Source: Frondihabitans sp. PAMC 28766 (GTDB lineage: Bacteria > Actinomycetota > Actinomycetes > Actinomycetales > Microbacteriaceae). Taken from it: 64,000 nucleotides of DNA. Position 1 is the stretch's first letter. Each line of letters opens with the position of its first letter. Made by a program: the position numbers and the translations under genes. The DNA lies in NCBI RefSeq assembly GCF_001577365.1, contig NZ_CP014513.1:62001-126000 (forward strand). The letters are read 5' to 3'. Under the pieces are notes generated by a model. It was not told the origin of the DNA and made no database searches. It saw nothing but the letters and a program-made list of their open reading frames with translations. Positions 1 through 7,553 of this stretch are shown piece after piece.

Positions 1-1358
1 GACGGCACGCCCGACCCGGCCGAGCTCGCGCCGATGACGATCGAGGTGCTCGACGTCTTCCGCACCGTCAAGAAGCTGCAGACTCGCTACGGCCGCGAGG
101 CCGCGTCGCGCTACATCATCTCGTTCACGCAGTCGTCCGAAGACATCGCCAACGTGCTCGAACTCGCGCGGATCGCGCTCGGCAGCGAAGACGCGGCGCC
201 CGTGCTCGACGTGATCCCGCTGTTCGAGACGTTCGCCGACCTGAACGCGAGCACTCGCATCCTGCAGGAGTCGATCGAGACCGAGCACGTGCGGGCTCGC
301 CTCGACGCCACGGGCCGCAAGCTCGAGGTCATGCTCGGCTACTCCGACTCGTCGAAAGACGTCGGCCCGGTGTCGGCCACCTTCGCTCTCGACGACGCGC
401 AGGGCCGGATCGCTCGCTGGGCCGCCGACAACGACATCACCCTGACGCTCTTCCACGGCCGCGGCGGCGCCATGGGCGCGGCGGCGGGCCGGCCAACGAG
501 GCCGTCATGGCGCAGCCGCCCGGATCCGTCGACGGCCGCTTCAAGATCACCGAGCAGGGCGAGGTGATCTTCGCGCAGTACGGCAACAAGACCATCGCCG
601 CCCGGCACATCGAGCAAATGGCGGCCGCCACGCTGATGTCGTCGGCCCCGTCGAACGAAGAGCGCACCTCGTCGGCGACCGCGACGTACGCGCCGCTCGC
701 GGCCACGATGGACGAGGCGTCTCGTGCCGCGTTCTTCGGGCTGGTGAAGGCCGAGGGCTTCGCCTCCTGGTTCGCGCAGGTCACCCCGATGGAGGAGGTC
801 GGGCTGCTCGCGCTGGGCTCGCGCCCCGCCCGCCGCGGCCTGTCGGTGTCGTCGCTCGAAGACCTCCGGGCGATCCCGTGGGTGTTCGCCTGGTCGCAGG
901 CCCGCATCAACCTCGCCGGCTGGTACGGCCTCGGCACCGCCCTCGAAGCCGTCGGCGACGAGGCGCTGCTGCAGGAGGCCTACCGGTCGTGGCCGGTGTT
1001 CGCCGCGATGATCAAGAACGTCGAGATGTCGCTCGCCAAGACCGACGACACCATCGCGCGGCAGTATCTCGCGCTGGCCGACCGACAGGATCTCGCCGAC
1101 CTGGTTCTCGCCGAGATGGCACGCACCCGAGACTGGGTGATCCGCACCGCCGGCCACAGCGACGTGCTGGCCGACCGGCCCGTGCTGTCGCGGGCCGTCC
1201 GCCTCCGCAGCCCCTACGTCGACGCGCTCTCGCTGCTGCAGCTGCGCGCGCTGCGCGGCATCCGCAGGAACCCCGAGAAAGACCCCACCGACGCCGACCA
1301 CCGCCTGCTGCTCTTGACAGTCAACGGGGTCGCGGCCGGGCTGCAGAACACCGGGTGA
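1..1358 (+). pseudogene. ppc: Phosphoenolpyruvate carboxylase, C-terminal part, frameshifted
   Basis: PEP carboxylase adds bicarbonate to phosphoenolpyruvate to make oxaloacetate, the anaplerotic feed of the TCA cycle. The gene enters from the left edge, so only about the last 450 codons are present. Two frames carry the family motifs: the first ends in FHGRGGAMG, and the second starts with AVMAQPPGSVDGRFK and ends with the typical C-terminus GLQNTG. They meet at 475-480, where the conserved FHGRGGxxGRGGGP active-site loop needs one more C after GGC; adding it restores GRGGGPANEAVMAQPPG exactly. As written, the frame loses the catalytic loop arginine and stops at 567. I infer a base-call error rather than decay, because both flanks are perfectly conserved. 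It converges on the PRC-barrel gene across a 46-bp palindrome. Confidence 0.93.
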
Positions 1359-1382
1359 CCGGCTCCGTTCGCGAGAAGTCGA

Positions 1383-1428
1383 CGATCGGCCGTCGAGGTG
1401 GTCCGCGGACCACCTCGACGGCCGATCG
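1383..1428. terminator. 46-bp perfect palindrome between convergent genes
   Basis: The 46 bases read identically on both strands, with CCGCGG at the centre, so either transcript can fold into a stem of about 21 pairs. It lies between the stop of ppc (+) and the stop of the PRC-barrel gene (-). A short T run (TTTTA) follows on the + strand. I infer a bidirectional terminator. Confidence 0.75.
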
Positions 1429-1448
1429 CGTGCTTTTAGCTGCGCCTT

Positions 1449-1802
1449 CTAGCGGCGGCCGAGGCGGCGCTCGCCGCCCGAGCCCGTCTGGTAGGGCAGG
1501 CCGTAGTGCTCGAAGATCTCGGGCTCGGCGCTGGCCTGGAGCTCGCCGTCGGTCGCGATCGACGGGGCGTCCTTGATGATCTTCTTGCCGTACTGCACCT
1601 TGAGCCACTTCGGCGCGACCACGGCGCCGTTCAGCGGCACGAAGATGAGCTTCTTACCGATGACGCCCGCCTGCACGGTCGCGAAGGCCGGGGCGTCTGT
1701 CGAGGTGTCGAAGTAGACGCTCTCGAGGGTGCCCACCTTGTCGCCGTCCTGGTCGACAACTGACTCGCCGATCCAATCGCGCAGGTTTTCAGCTTCGAAC
1801 AC
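1449..1802 (-). CDS. PRC-barrel domain protein
   Basis: A 117-residue cytosolic protein. The first 80 residues match the PRC-barrel pattern: MFEAENLRDWIGESVVDQDG, then DKVGTLESVYFD and a strand-rich segment with KKLIFVPLNG. PRC-barrel proteins are small beta-barrels related to the photosynthetic reaction-centre H subunit and to RimM; in actinobacteria they are common single-domain proteins without a firm role, sometimes stress-related. The tail (EIFEHYGLPYQTGSGGERRL) is typical of actinobacterial members. The gene is transcribed alone, converges on ppc, and is divergent from the toxin-antitoxin pair that begins at 1937. The family is clear; no specific function can be given. Confidence 0.85.
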   Translation of the reverse strand: MFEAENLRDWIGESVVDQDGDKVGTLESVYFDTSTDAPAFATVQAGVIGKKLIFVPLNGAVVAPKWLKVQYGKKIIKDAPSIATDGELQASAEPEIFEHYGLPYQTGSGGERRLGRR

Positions 1803-1894
1803 GGCGTTCCTCCTCGTCGGCAGAGCGCCATGCCCGTGCCTCTCTGCACGACGCTAGTCGCCCGCGCTGCGTCGCGGCCTCGTCGGTCTCTGAG

Positions 1895-1930
1895 AGTGAC
1901 AATCCGCGATAAGTGACTAATCGGTATAAT
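1895..1930 (+). promoter_or_regulatory. TATAAT promoter with two direct repeats (toxin-antitoxin operator candidate)
   Basis: A perfect TATAAT at 1925-1930 ends six bases before the ATG at 1937, so the mRNA is probably leaderless. Two near-identical repeats, AGTGACAATCCG at 1895 and AGTGACTAATCGG at 1912, are 17 bases apart and lie where a repressor would block the -35/-10 region. The antitoxin has an N-terminal helix-turn-helix, so it is the natural candidate to bind them (inference). Confidence 0.6.
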
Positions 1931-1936
1931 CCAGTC

Positions 1937-2428
1937 ATGACTTCGCAGGCCGGTGAGATGCTGCGGGACGCCCGGCAGCAGGCTCGGTTGACCCAGAGCC
2001 AGTTGGCGCACCGGGCCGGCGTGACGCAGAGCGTCGTCAGCGCCTACGAGTCCGGGCGCCGCGAGCCCGGTTTCGGCACCCTGGTGCGACTTCTGCGTGC
2101 CGCCGGGTTCGAGGTGTCGCTCACAGCACGAGGCCCGAGCCGCCTGCGCATGCTCGTCGACGCGCACCGAGACGAACTGGTCGCGTCGCTGGCCGAGCTC
2201 GGGGCGAGGAGGCCACGCCTGTTCGGCAGCGTGGCTCGGGGTGACGACACCGAGACCAGCGACGTCGATCTGCTCGTCGACCTGCCGCCGGGGTCGGGCC
2301 TGCTGTCGCTCATGCGGATGCAGGCCGAGGCCGAGCGAATCCTGGGTGTCGACGTCGACGTCGTGCCCTCCGACGGGCTGAAGCCCGAGGTCAGAGCGTC
2401 CTCCGACCGAGACTCGATCGCGCTGTGA
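1937..2428 (+). CDS. XRE helix-turn-helix fused to MNT nucleotidyltransferase (antitoxin)
   Basis: A 163-residue two-domain protein. Residues 1-60 form an XRE-type helix-turn-helix (QARLTQSQLAHRAGVTQ, then SVVSAYESGRREPG). Residues about 65-155 form a minimal nucleotidyltransferase with the motif GSVARGDDTETSDVD, the GS-X10-DXD signature, plus a third acidic strand (GVDVDVVPSD). MNT antitoxins neutralise HEPN toxins by transferring AMP to a tyrosine of the toxin. Its stop overlaps the start of the HEPN gene by four bases. A GTG at 1913 is in frame, but ATG 1937 fits the TATAAT spacing and the normal XRE N-terminus. The fused DNA-binding domain suggests that the antitoxin represses its own operon (inference). 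Confidence 0.85.
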   Translation: MTSQAGEMLRDARQQARLTQSQLAHRAGVTQSVVSAYESGRREPGFGTLVRLLRAAGFEVSLTARGPSRLRMLVDAHRDELVASLAELGARRPRLFGSVARGDDTETSDVDLLVDLPPGSGLLSLMRMQAEAERILGVDVDVVPSDGLKPEVRASSDRDSIAL

Positions 2429-2748
2429 GCCGACCCGAGGCCGAGCGCCTGCTCGACATCGTCGCTGCCTGCCAGGCGATCCGCGAATACGTCGCACTCG
2501 AAGACGCCGACGAGCGGATCGTCTTCGACGCGATCCGCATGCGCCTCATCGAGATCGGCGAAGCCGTCAAAGATCTCGACCCCGGGATGCGAGCACGAGA
2601 GCCCGGTATCCCCTGGGCGCAGATGGCGGGCATGCGCGACATCCTGGCCCACCGCTACTTCGACACGACCCACTCGGTCGTCATGGGTACGGCCCGGCAG
2701 GACGCCCCGGTCATCGAGGCGGCCGCGAGGCGACTGCTCGGTCGATGA
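2425..2748 (+). CDS. HEPN-domain (HepT/DUF86) RNase toxin
   Basis: A 107-residue all-helical protein of the DUF86/HepT family. The motif RDILAHRY gives the R-X4-H-X-Y signature: Arg and His are the RNase residues of HEPN toxins, and the Tyr is the residue AMPylated by the partner antitoxin in characterised pairs. Preceding helices (RMRLIEIGEAVKDLD) match the family well. The start is GTG, within the GTGA overlap of the antitoxin stop, which implies translational coupling. The length is normal and the active motif is intact, so the toxin should be functional. The pair stands between ordinary housekeeping genes and carries no mobile-element signs. Confidence 0.88.
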   Translation: MSRPEAERLLDIVAACQAIREYVALEDADERIVFDAIRMRLIEIGEAVKDLDPGMRAREPGIPWAQMAGMRDILAHRYFDTTHSVVMGTARQDAPVIEAAARRLLGR

Positions 2749-2751
2749 AGG

Positions 2752-3018
2752 TCAGCGACCGGTGTCGGCGAGGATCTGGTCGACGTCGATCTGCGTCAGG
2801 ATGGCATCCCAGTCGATGCCGCGCGCGGCCTCGGCCTGCGACGCCGGCGCGAACGCCTTGCCGTTGCGCGAGACCGTGACGCCGTCGGGCGCCAGTCGGT
2901 TGACCTCTTTCAGGATCGCGTCGTCGGCCTTCTCCGAGTCGAAGTCGGCTCCGACCGTGGCCAGGTAGTCGGCGGACAGCATGTAGGCGACGTATCCGAC
3001 TTCGACGGGTTCTGGCAT
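2752..3018 (-). CDS. Hypothetical 88-residue protein
   Basis: I do not recognise this family. The chosen start (MPEPVEVGYVAYML) follows an AAAAGGA ribosome-binding site with seven bases of spacing; a longer reading frame upstream has no such site and is strongly arginine-rich, as expected of shadow sequence. The product is acidic and soluble, with no signal peptide, membrane segment or cysteine. It contains VTVSRNGKAFAPASQAEAARGIDWDAILTQIDVDQILA, here cited only as two helices rich in Asp and Ile (about residues 62-85). It ends three bases after the toxin gene on the other strand and is divergent from the radical SAM gene. Confidence 0.6.
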   Translation of the reverse strand: MPEPVEVGYVAYMLSADYLATVGADFDSEKADDAILKEVNRLAPDGVTVSRNGKAFAPASQAEAARGIDWDAILTQIDVDQILADTGR

Positions 3019-3107
3019 CCTGTGGTCCTTTTCGTAGGGGGTGACAACGTCGCCGAGCCTACGCCGGGCACCTCGAGTGTCGGTGGCTCCGGGTAGCGTC
3101 ACGGAGC

Positions 3108-4202
3108 GTGACCGATACCACCTCCACCGAGCCACCGGCCGGCGGCCTGCGCTGGGCCGGGCAGAAGCTCGACGCCGCGGCGCCGGGCGCCCTGCCCGGG
3201 CTCGAGCGTGCCGCGTCGTTCCAGATGCCCGGCCTGGTGCAGAGCATCCGCACGCCCGAGTTCAGGGGCATGACCTTCCACGAGGTGCTGGCCAAATCGG
3301 CCCTCAATCACGTGCCGGCCACCGCCAAGGCCCTGCCGGGCGAGTACACGATCAACCCCTACCGCGGCTGCTCGCACGCCTGCGTCTACTGCTACGCGCG
3401 CCCCACGCACGAGCACCTCGGCATGGGGCTCGGCAGCGACTTCGAGACGCAGATCGTCGTCAAGACGAACATCGCCGAGGTGCTGCGGTCCGAGTTGGCG
3501 CGGAAGCGCAGCATCCCTGACCGGGTGGCCCTGGGCACCAACACCGACCCGTATCAGCGGGCCGAGGGGCGCTACGCGCTCATGCCGAGCATCATCGAGG
3601 CTCTGGCCGATGCCGGGGTGAGTTTCTCGATCCTGACCAAAGGGTCGCTGATCCGGCGCGACCTCGATCTGCTGGTCGCAGCCCGCGAGCGCGTCGACGT
3701 GCAGCTCGGCCTGTCCATCGCCGTCGTCGACGACGAGCTGCAGCACCTGATGGAGCCGGGCACACCCAGCGCCTCGGCCCGGCTCGCGACCGTGCGCGCC
3801 ATCCGTGATGCCGGGCTCGACTGCACCGTGTTCGCGGCCCCCCTGCTGCCTGGGCTGACCGACAGCGCGTCGCAGATCGACGAGCTCATGTCGGCCCTGG
3901 TCGACGCCGGGGTCACCGCGGTGCTGCCGCACCTTCTCTACCTGCAGCCGGGCGTCAAAGAGCTCTACTTCGCCTGGATCGATCGCGAGCGGCCACACCT
4001 CTCGGCGGGCTACCGGCGCATCTACGGCGGCGGCACGTACGCCGAGAAGGGCTACCGCGACGAGTTCTGGTCGCGGGTGCGAGCGTCGATGCTGCGCAAC
4101 GGCCTACCGCTGCCCGACGACGCCGCGCACGACCGCTTCGCTCTGCGGGGCCGTCGCACGCGCCCCGCCCTGGCCGCGGCGCCCGAGCCCACCCTCTTCT
4201 GA
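3108..4202 (+). CDS. Radical SAM protein, Rv2578c/SplB-like family
   Basis: A 364-residue radical S-adenosylmethionine protein. The iron-sulfur motif CSHACVYC (CxxxCxxC) is at about residues 89-96, in the context NPYRGCSHACVYCYAR that defines the Rv2578c-like subfamily related to spore photoproduct lyase. The typical second block (GTNTDPYQRAEGRY) and the strand series of the partial TIM barrel are present. The reaction and substrate of this subfamily are not established. The start is GTG; a TAGCGT box eight bases upstream suggests a leaderless message. It is monocistronic and followed by an inverted repeat that separates it from the convergent NADH dehydrogenase. Confidence 0.85.
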   Translation: MTDTTSTEPPAGGLRWAGQKLDAAAPGALPGLERAASFQMPGLVQSIRTPEFRGMTFHEVLAKSALNHVPATAKALPGEYTINPYRGCSHACVYCYARPTHEHLGMGLGSDFETQIVVKTNIAEVLRSELARKRSIPDRVALGTNTDPYQRAEGRYALMPSIIEALADAGVSFSILTKGSLIRRDLDLLVAARERVDVQLGLSIAVVDDELQHLMEPGTPSASARLATVRAIRDAGLDCTVFAAPLLPGLTDSASQIDELMSALVDAGVTAVLPHLLYLQPGVKELYFAWIDRERPHLSAGYRRIYGGGTYAEKGYRDEFWSRVRASMLRNGLPLPDDAAHDRFALRGRRTRPALAAAPEPTLF

Positions 4203-4208
4203 CGGCGT

Positions 4209-4265
4209 CGAGACCTCGAATTCGACGGCTTTCCGGGGTCGGATGTCATCGATTCTGAGGTCTCG
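4209..4265. terminator. Imperfect inverted repeat between convergent genes
   Basis: Arms of 17 bases (4209-4225 and 4249-4265, starting CGAGACCTC and ending GAGGTCTCG) pair with two mismatches around a 23-base loop. It lies between the stops of the radical SAM gene and the NADH dehydrogenase gene. There is no clear T run; a bidirectional terminator is inferred. Confidence 0.5.
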
Positions 4266-4291
4266 AGTCTCACGAGAGGAGGGGGATAGAG

Positions 4292-5641
4292 CTACGCGCG
4301 CGACTCGACCTCGACGGGCACGTCTTCGACGCGGTCGCCGTGCTTCTTGACGGGGCGCACGTCGCCGACGATCGGCACGGCACGGCGGTAGGTGAACCAG
4401 GCATAGCGCGAGATGAAGTGCGCCATCGTCGTGATGCGGTTGCTGTTGCCGAGCAGGCTGTAGATGTGGATCAGGATCCACGTGTACCAGGCGGGCACAC
4501 CGGTCAGGGTGATGCCGCCACGCAGCTGGGCGACCGCCGCGTGCCGGCCGATCGTCGCCATGGTGCCGCGGTCGTGGTATTTGAAGACCTGCGTCGGCTT
4601 GCCCTCGAGCACGCGCAGGATCATCTCGGCGGCGTGCACGCCGCCCTGGAGGGCGGGCTGGGCGAGCTGGTCGAGCGGCTTCGGGGTGAGGGCGATGTCG
4701 CCGACCGCGAAGATGCGGTCCTGGCCCGTGACGCGCAGATCGGAGCCGACCAGAATCCTGCCGCCCTGGCCCTGCTCGAGGCCCCACTCGTTGACCTCGC
4801 CGTGAGCGGTCACGCCCGTGGCCCAGATCACCAGCTCGGCGGGGATCACCTCGCCGTCGGCGGTCTTGACGCCGTTCTTGAGCACCTCGGCGACGCCGGT
4901 GTTGAGGCGGAGGGTCACGCCTCGCTTGCGGAGGCTCGCGGCGGCGTACTTGCGGAGGCGGGGCGCGAACGGCTTGAGCAGCTCGGCGCTGCGGTGCACC
5001 AGGGTGATGGTGATGCTCTTGCGGTCGATCTCGGGGTAGGCGGTGACGAGCGCCTGGTCGCGCAGCTCGGCGAGCGCGCCGGCCATCTCGACGCCGGTCG
5101 AGCCGCCGCCGACGATGACGACGCGCACCTCGGTGGTGTCTTCGCGGACGGCCGCCTTCTCGAGCTGGGTGAAGAGCTCGTCGCGGATGCGGAGGGCCTG
5201 CGAGCGCGAGTACATCGACTTCGAGTACTCCTTCGCGCCGGGCGTGCCGAAGTAGTTCGTGTTGACGCCGTTGGCCAGCACGAGGGCGTCGAACGAGATC
5301 TGCTCGCCGTCGGCCAGCGTGATCACTCGGCCCTCGGTGTCGATCTTCTTGAGGAGGCCGTGCTGGAAGTTAGCGTTCGGCTGGCGGTTGCGCAGACTGC
5401 GAAGGAAGTAGGTGACGTCGCCGGCGTTGAGGCCGCCGGTGGCTACCTGGTACATGAGCGGCTGGAACATGTTGTAGACGTGACGGTCGACGAGCGTCAC
5501 GCGCACGGGAGCGTCTTTCAGCGCTTTGAGCGTCGCGACGCCCGCGAAGCCTCCACCGATGATGACGACGTGCGGCCGGGTGTCGCCGGCCCCCTGCGTC
5601 GCACTGTCGTAGGGTTCTCTACCTGCCGGTGGCGGGGTCAT
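4292..5641 (-). CDS. ndh: Type II NADH dehydrogenase (NDH-2)
   Basis: A 449-residue single-subunit flavoenzyme that passes electrons from NADH to menaquinone at the inner face of the membrane without pumping protons. Two Rossmann motifs are visible: the FAD site VVIIGGGFAGVATLKAL near residue 26 and the NADH site VVIVGGGSTGVEMAGAL near residue 177. The FAD-binding FAVGDIAL is near residue 320, and the C-terminal amphipathic membrane segment follows (WYTWILIHIYSLLGN). A reading frame continues 33 codons further upstream, but the ATG at 5641 has an AGAGGA site with six bases of spacing, so I take that start. The gene is convergent with the radical SAM gene and divergent from the hydrolase-TetR operon. 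Confidence 0.93.
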   Translation of the reverse strand: MTPPPAGREPYDSATQGAGDTRPHVVIIGGGFAGVATLKALKDAPVRVTLVDRHVYNMFQPLMYQVATGGLNAGDVTYFLRSLRNRQPNANFQHGLLKKIDTEGRVITLADGEQISFDALVLANGVNTNYFGTPGAKEYSKSMYSRSQALRIRDELFTQLEKAAVREDTTEVRVVIVGGGSTGVEMAGALAELRDQALVTAYPEIDRKSITITLVHRSAELLKPFAPRLRKYAAASLRKRGVTLRLNTGVAEVLKNGVKTADGEVIPAELVIWATGVTAHGEVNEWGLEQGQGGRILVGSDLRVTGQDRIFAVGDIALTPKPLDQLAQPALQGGVHAAEMILRVLEGKPTQVFKYHDRGTMATIGRHAAVAQLRGGITLTGVPAWYTWILIHIYSLLGNSNRITTMAHFISRYAWFTYRRAVPIVGDVRPVKKHGDRVEDVPVEVESRA

Positions 5642-5802
5642 CCCAGGTCCTCTCGTATGAGAACCGGGGGTGTCGACGGCCTCGTGAGCCCGGACCCCTC
5701 CCGGTTCGTCGTCGTCGCCCGAACGCATCGCGCTGATCACGCGGATACGGCCTCCAACCTAGTCCTGTCCCACCGTTCGCCCCAACAGGCCCGAATTGGC
5801 TA

Positions 5803-5836
5803 TTGACACTAGCTATTTGGCTAACTATATTAGCCA
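5803..5836 (+). promoter_or_regulatory. Consensus promoter with overlapping palindromic TetR-type operator
   Basis: TTGACA (5803-5808), a 17-base spacer and TATATT (5826-5831) form a near-consensus promoter; the ATG at 5839 is seven bases later, so transcription should begin on the start codon. A perfect inverted repeat, TGGCTAA-CTATA-TTAGCCA (5818-5836), covers the -10 box. A second, weaker half pair (TGGCTA...TAGCTA, about 5797-5815) covers the -35 box. The TetR gene at 6692 is the obvious repressor. Confidence 0.85.
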
Positions 5837-5838
5837 CT

Positions 5839-6699
5839 ATGAACGCAACGCAGAACGGGCCCGCCACGGCGGCCCTGGCCCGCCCCGAGGGGCGCATCGT
5901 CTACGAGACGCGCGGCACCGGCCCGCTCGTCGTCATGATCCCGGGCATGGGCGACATCCGTTCGACCTTCCGCTTCCTCTCCCCCGCCATCGCCGACGCC
6001 GGCTTCACCGCCGTCGCCACCGAGCTGCGCGGCCACGGCGACAGCGACACGACCTTCTCGACCTACGGTGACGAGGCGACCTCGACCGACGTGATCGCCC
6101 TGCTCGAAGAGCTCGGGCGCCCGGCGGTGCTCGTGGGCAACTCGATGGGCGCCGCCGTCTCGGTGATCGTCGCGGCGCAGCGGCCCGAGCTGGTCGACGG
6201 CCTCGTCGTGATCGGGCCCTGGGCTCGCGACCCGCAGAACGCTTCGGCGTTCAGCCGCTTCGCCTTTCGTGCCATGCTCGCGCCGCTGTGGGCCTCCACC
6301 GTCTGGAACGCCTACCTGCCGACGCTCTACAAGGGCAACAAGCCCGTCGACTTCGCGGCCTACCGGAAGGCGCTCGTCGCCTCGCTCAAGAAGCCGGGGC
6401 ACGCGAAGGCGTTCTCGCAGACCTCGCACACGACACACACGCTGTCGGGCGACCTCATCTCGCAGGTCGACAAGCCGGCGCTCGTGGTGATGGGCGCCCT
6501 CGATCCTGACTGGAAAGACGCCGTCGCCGAGGCGCACTGGGTCACGTCGCAGCTGCACGCCGACGAGCTGATCGTCGACGACGCAGGGCACTACCCGCAC
6601 ACGCAGCGGCCCGAGGTGGTGCACCCCGCGATCGTCGCCTTCCTCACGGGCCTCGGGTTGACCGACGACGGCGCGCAGAGCGGCGGCTCGCGTGCCTAG
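5839..6699 (+). CDS. Alpha/beta hydrolase
   Basis: A 286-residue alpha/beta-hydrolase-fold enzyme. The nucleophile elbow GNSMG places the catalytic serine at residue 102. The oxyanion region is VVMIPGMGD, the acid is in MGALDPDW, and the histidine is in DAGHYPHTQRP near the C-terminus, so the triad is complete. It resembles the many small esterase/lipase-like hydrolases of actinobacteria, and the substrate cannot be told. I start at ATG 5839 rather than the in-frame codon at 5803, because 5803 is inside the -35 box. It overlaps the downstream TetR gene by eight bases, so both come from one strong, apparently TetR-controlled, leaderless message. Confidence 0.88.
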   Translation: MNATQNGPATAALARPEGRIVYETRGTGPLVVMIPGMGDIRSTFRFLSPAIADAGFTAVATELRGHGDSDTTFSTYGDEATSTDVIALLEELGRPAVLVGNSMGAAVSVIVAAQRPELVDGLVVIGPWARDPQNASAFSRFAFRAMLAPLWASTVWNAYLPTLYKGNKPVDFAAYRKALVASLKKPGHAKAFSQTSHTTHTLSGDLISQVDKPALVVMGALDPDWKDAVAEAHWVTSQLHADELIVDDAGHYPHTQRPEVVHPAIVAFLTGLGLTDDGAQSGGSRA

Positions 6700-7255
6700 G
6701 GCAGGGCTCAGCGAAGAGGTCGTCTTCGAGGCGGCCGGCAGGATCGTGGACGCCCGGCCGGGTGCGACACTCACCTTGGCCGCCATCGCCGAGCGCCTCG
6801 GCGTCAAGATCCCGTCGCTCTACAAGCACGTGGCCGGCCTCCCCGCCCTGCAGCGCAGCCTCGAGGTCCGGGCCAAGGTGGCGATGGGCGACGCGATCAT
6901 CGAGGCGGCCGCGGGGCGCTCGGGCGACGACGCGGTCGTCGCAGTCGCACAGGCGTACCGCTCGTGGGCGCTCGAGCACCCCGGGCAGTACCCGCTGACC
7001 GTGGTGGCCGGCGACCGCGACGACGAGGCCAACATGGCGGCGAGCACACGCTTTCTGACACTCATCACAACGATCCTCAGCGGCTACGGTCTCGACGGCG
7101 ACGACGCGCTCGACGCCACGCGCTTCCTCCGCTCGACGCTGCACGGCTTCGTCTCGCTCGAGACCGGCGGCGGGTACGGCATGCCGCTCGACGTCGACCG
7201 GAGCTTCGCGAGGCTCGTCGCCGCGACGACCGCGGCCCTCCGTACCTGGGCGTGA
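6692..7255 (+). CDS. TetR/AcrR family regulator (WHG-type C-terminal domain)
   Basis: A 187-residue regulator. The N-terminal helix-turn-helix is LTLAAIAERLGVKIPSLYKH, a variant in which the recognition helix reads KIPSLYKHV, characteristic of the TetR group with a WHG/TetR_C_33 ligand domain. That domain is seen as YRSWALEHPGQYPLT and the later LRSTLHGFVSLE. The gene begins with GTG inside the end of the hydrolase gene, so it is co-transcribed and can repress itself and the hydrolase through the palindrome at 5818-5836. The ligand is unknown; it is probably the hydrolase substrate or product (inference). Confidence 0.88.
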   Translation: MPRAGLSEEVVFEAAGRIVDARPGATLTLAAIAERLGVKIPSLYKHVAGLPALQRSLEVRAKVAMGDAIIEAAAGRSGDDAVVAVAQAYRSWALEHPGQYPLTVVAGDRDDEANMAASTRFLTLITTILSGYGLDGDDALDATRFLRSTLHGFVSLETGGGYGMPLDVDRSFARLVAATTAALRTWA

Positions 7256-7283
7256 GCGCCGACTCTCCGAAGATCGGCGCGAC

Positions 7284-7466
7284 TCAGCGCGGGTCAGGGC
7301 GCGGCTCGGGCCGCGGCCACGTCACGATCAGGAGCGTGGCGAACGGGCCCAGCACGATCGAGACCAGGAACCAGGTCAGCCGCGACCGCCCCTTCGACTC
7401 GGCCAGCCCCGCATTCACGAGCGCCAACGTCAGCCATCCCCCGCCACCGGCGTAGTCGATATCCAT
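7284..7466 (-). CDS. Small membrane protein
   Basis: A 60-residue protein beginning MDIDYAGGGGWLTLALVNAG. It has a first hydrophobic stretch (about residues 8-18) and a clear transmembrane helix (TWFLVSIVLGPFATLLIVTW, about residues 31-50), and ends in a Pro/Arg-rich tail. The pattern of a polar start, K/R-rich loop and GPFATLLI helix resembles small membrane proteins common in Microbacteriaceae; no function is known. I prefer ATG 7466 over the longer frame because a TAGCCT box lies seven bases upstream. It converges on the TetR gene and is divergent from the GH43 gene. Confidence 0.62.
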   Translation of the reverse strand: MDIDYAGGGGWLTLALVNAGLAESKGRSRLTWFLVSIVLGPFATLLIVTWPRPEPRPDPR

Positions 7467-7553
7467 GTCGGCGAGGCTAGCGGATCGGGCGGCGGCGGCC
7501 GCGCGGTGAGTAGCGTGCAAGCACCACTCCTCAGCGTCGAGAGAGACACCGCC

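Noticed and set aside
475..480. Programmed ribosomal frameshifting in ppc
   Set aside because: There is no slippery heptamer or downstream structure, and family members are not frameshifted; similar one-base breaks in four other genes indicate error.
1937..2748. A mobile genomic island around the toxin-antitoxin pair
   Set aside because: No integrase, tRNA, flanking repeats or shift in base composition was seen.
4340..5806. A 488-codon open frame antisense to ndh
   Set aside because: It is a low-complexity Asp/Val/Gly-rich translation with no ribosome site; the opposite strand encodes an unmistakable NDH-2.
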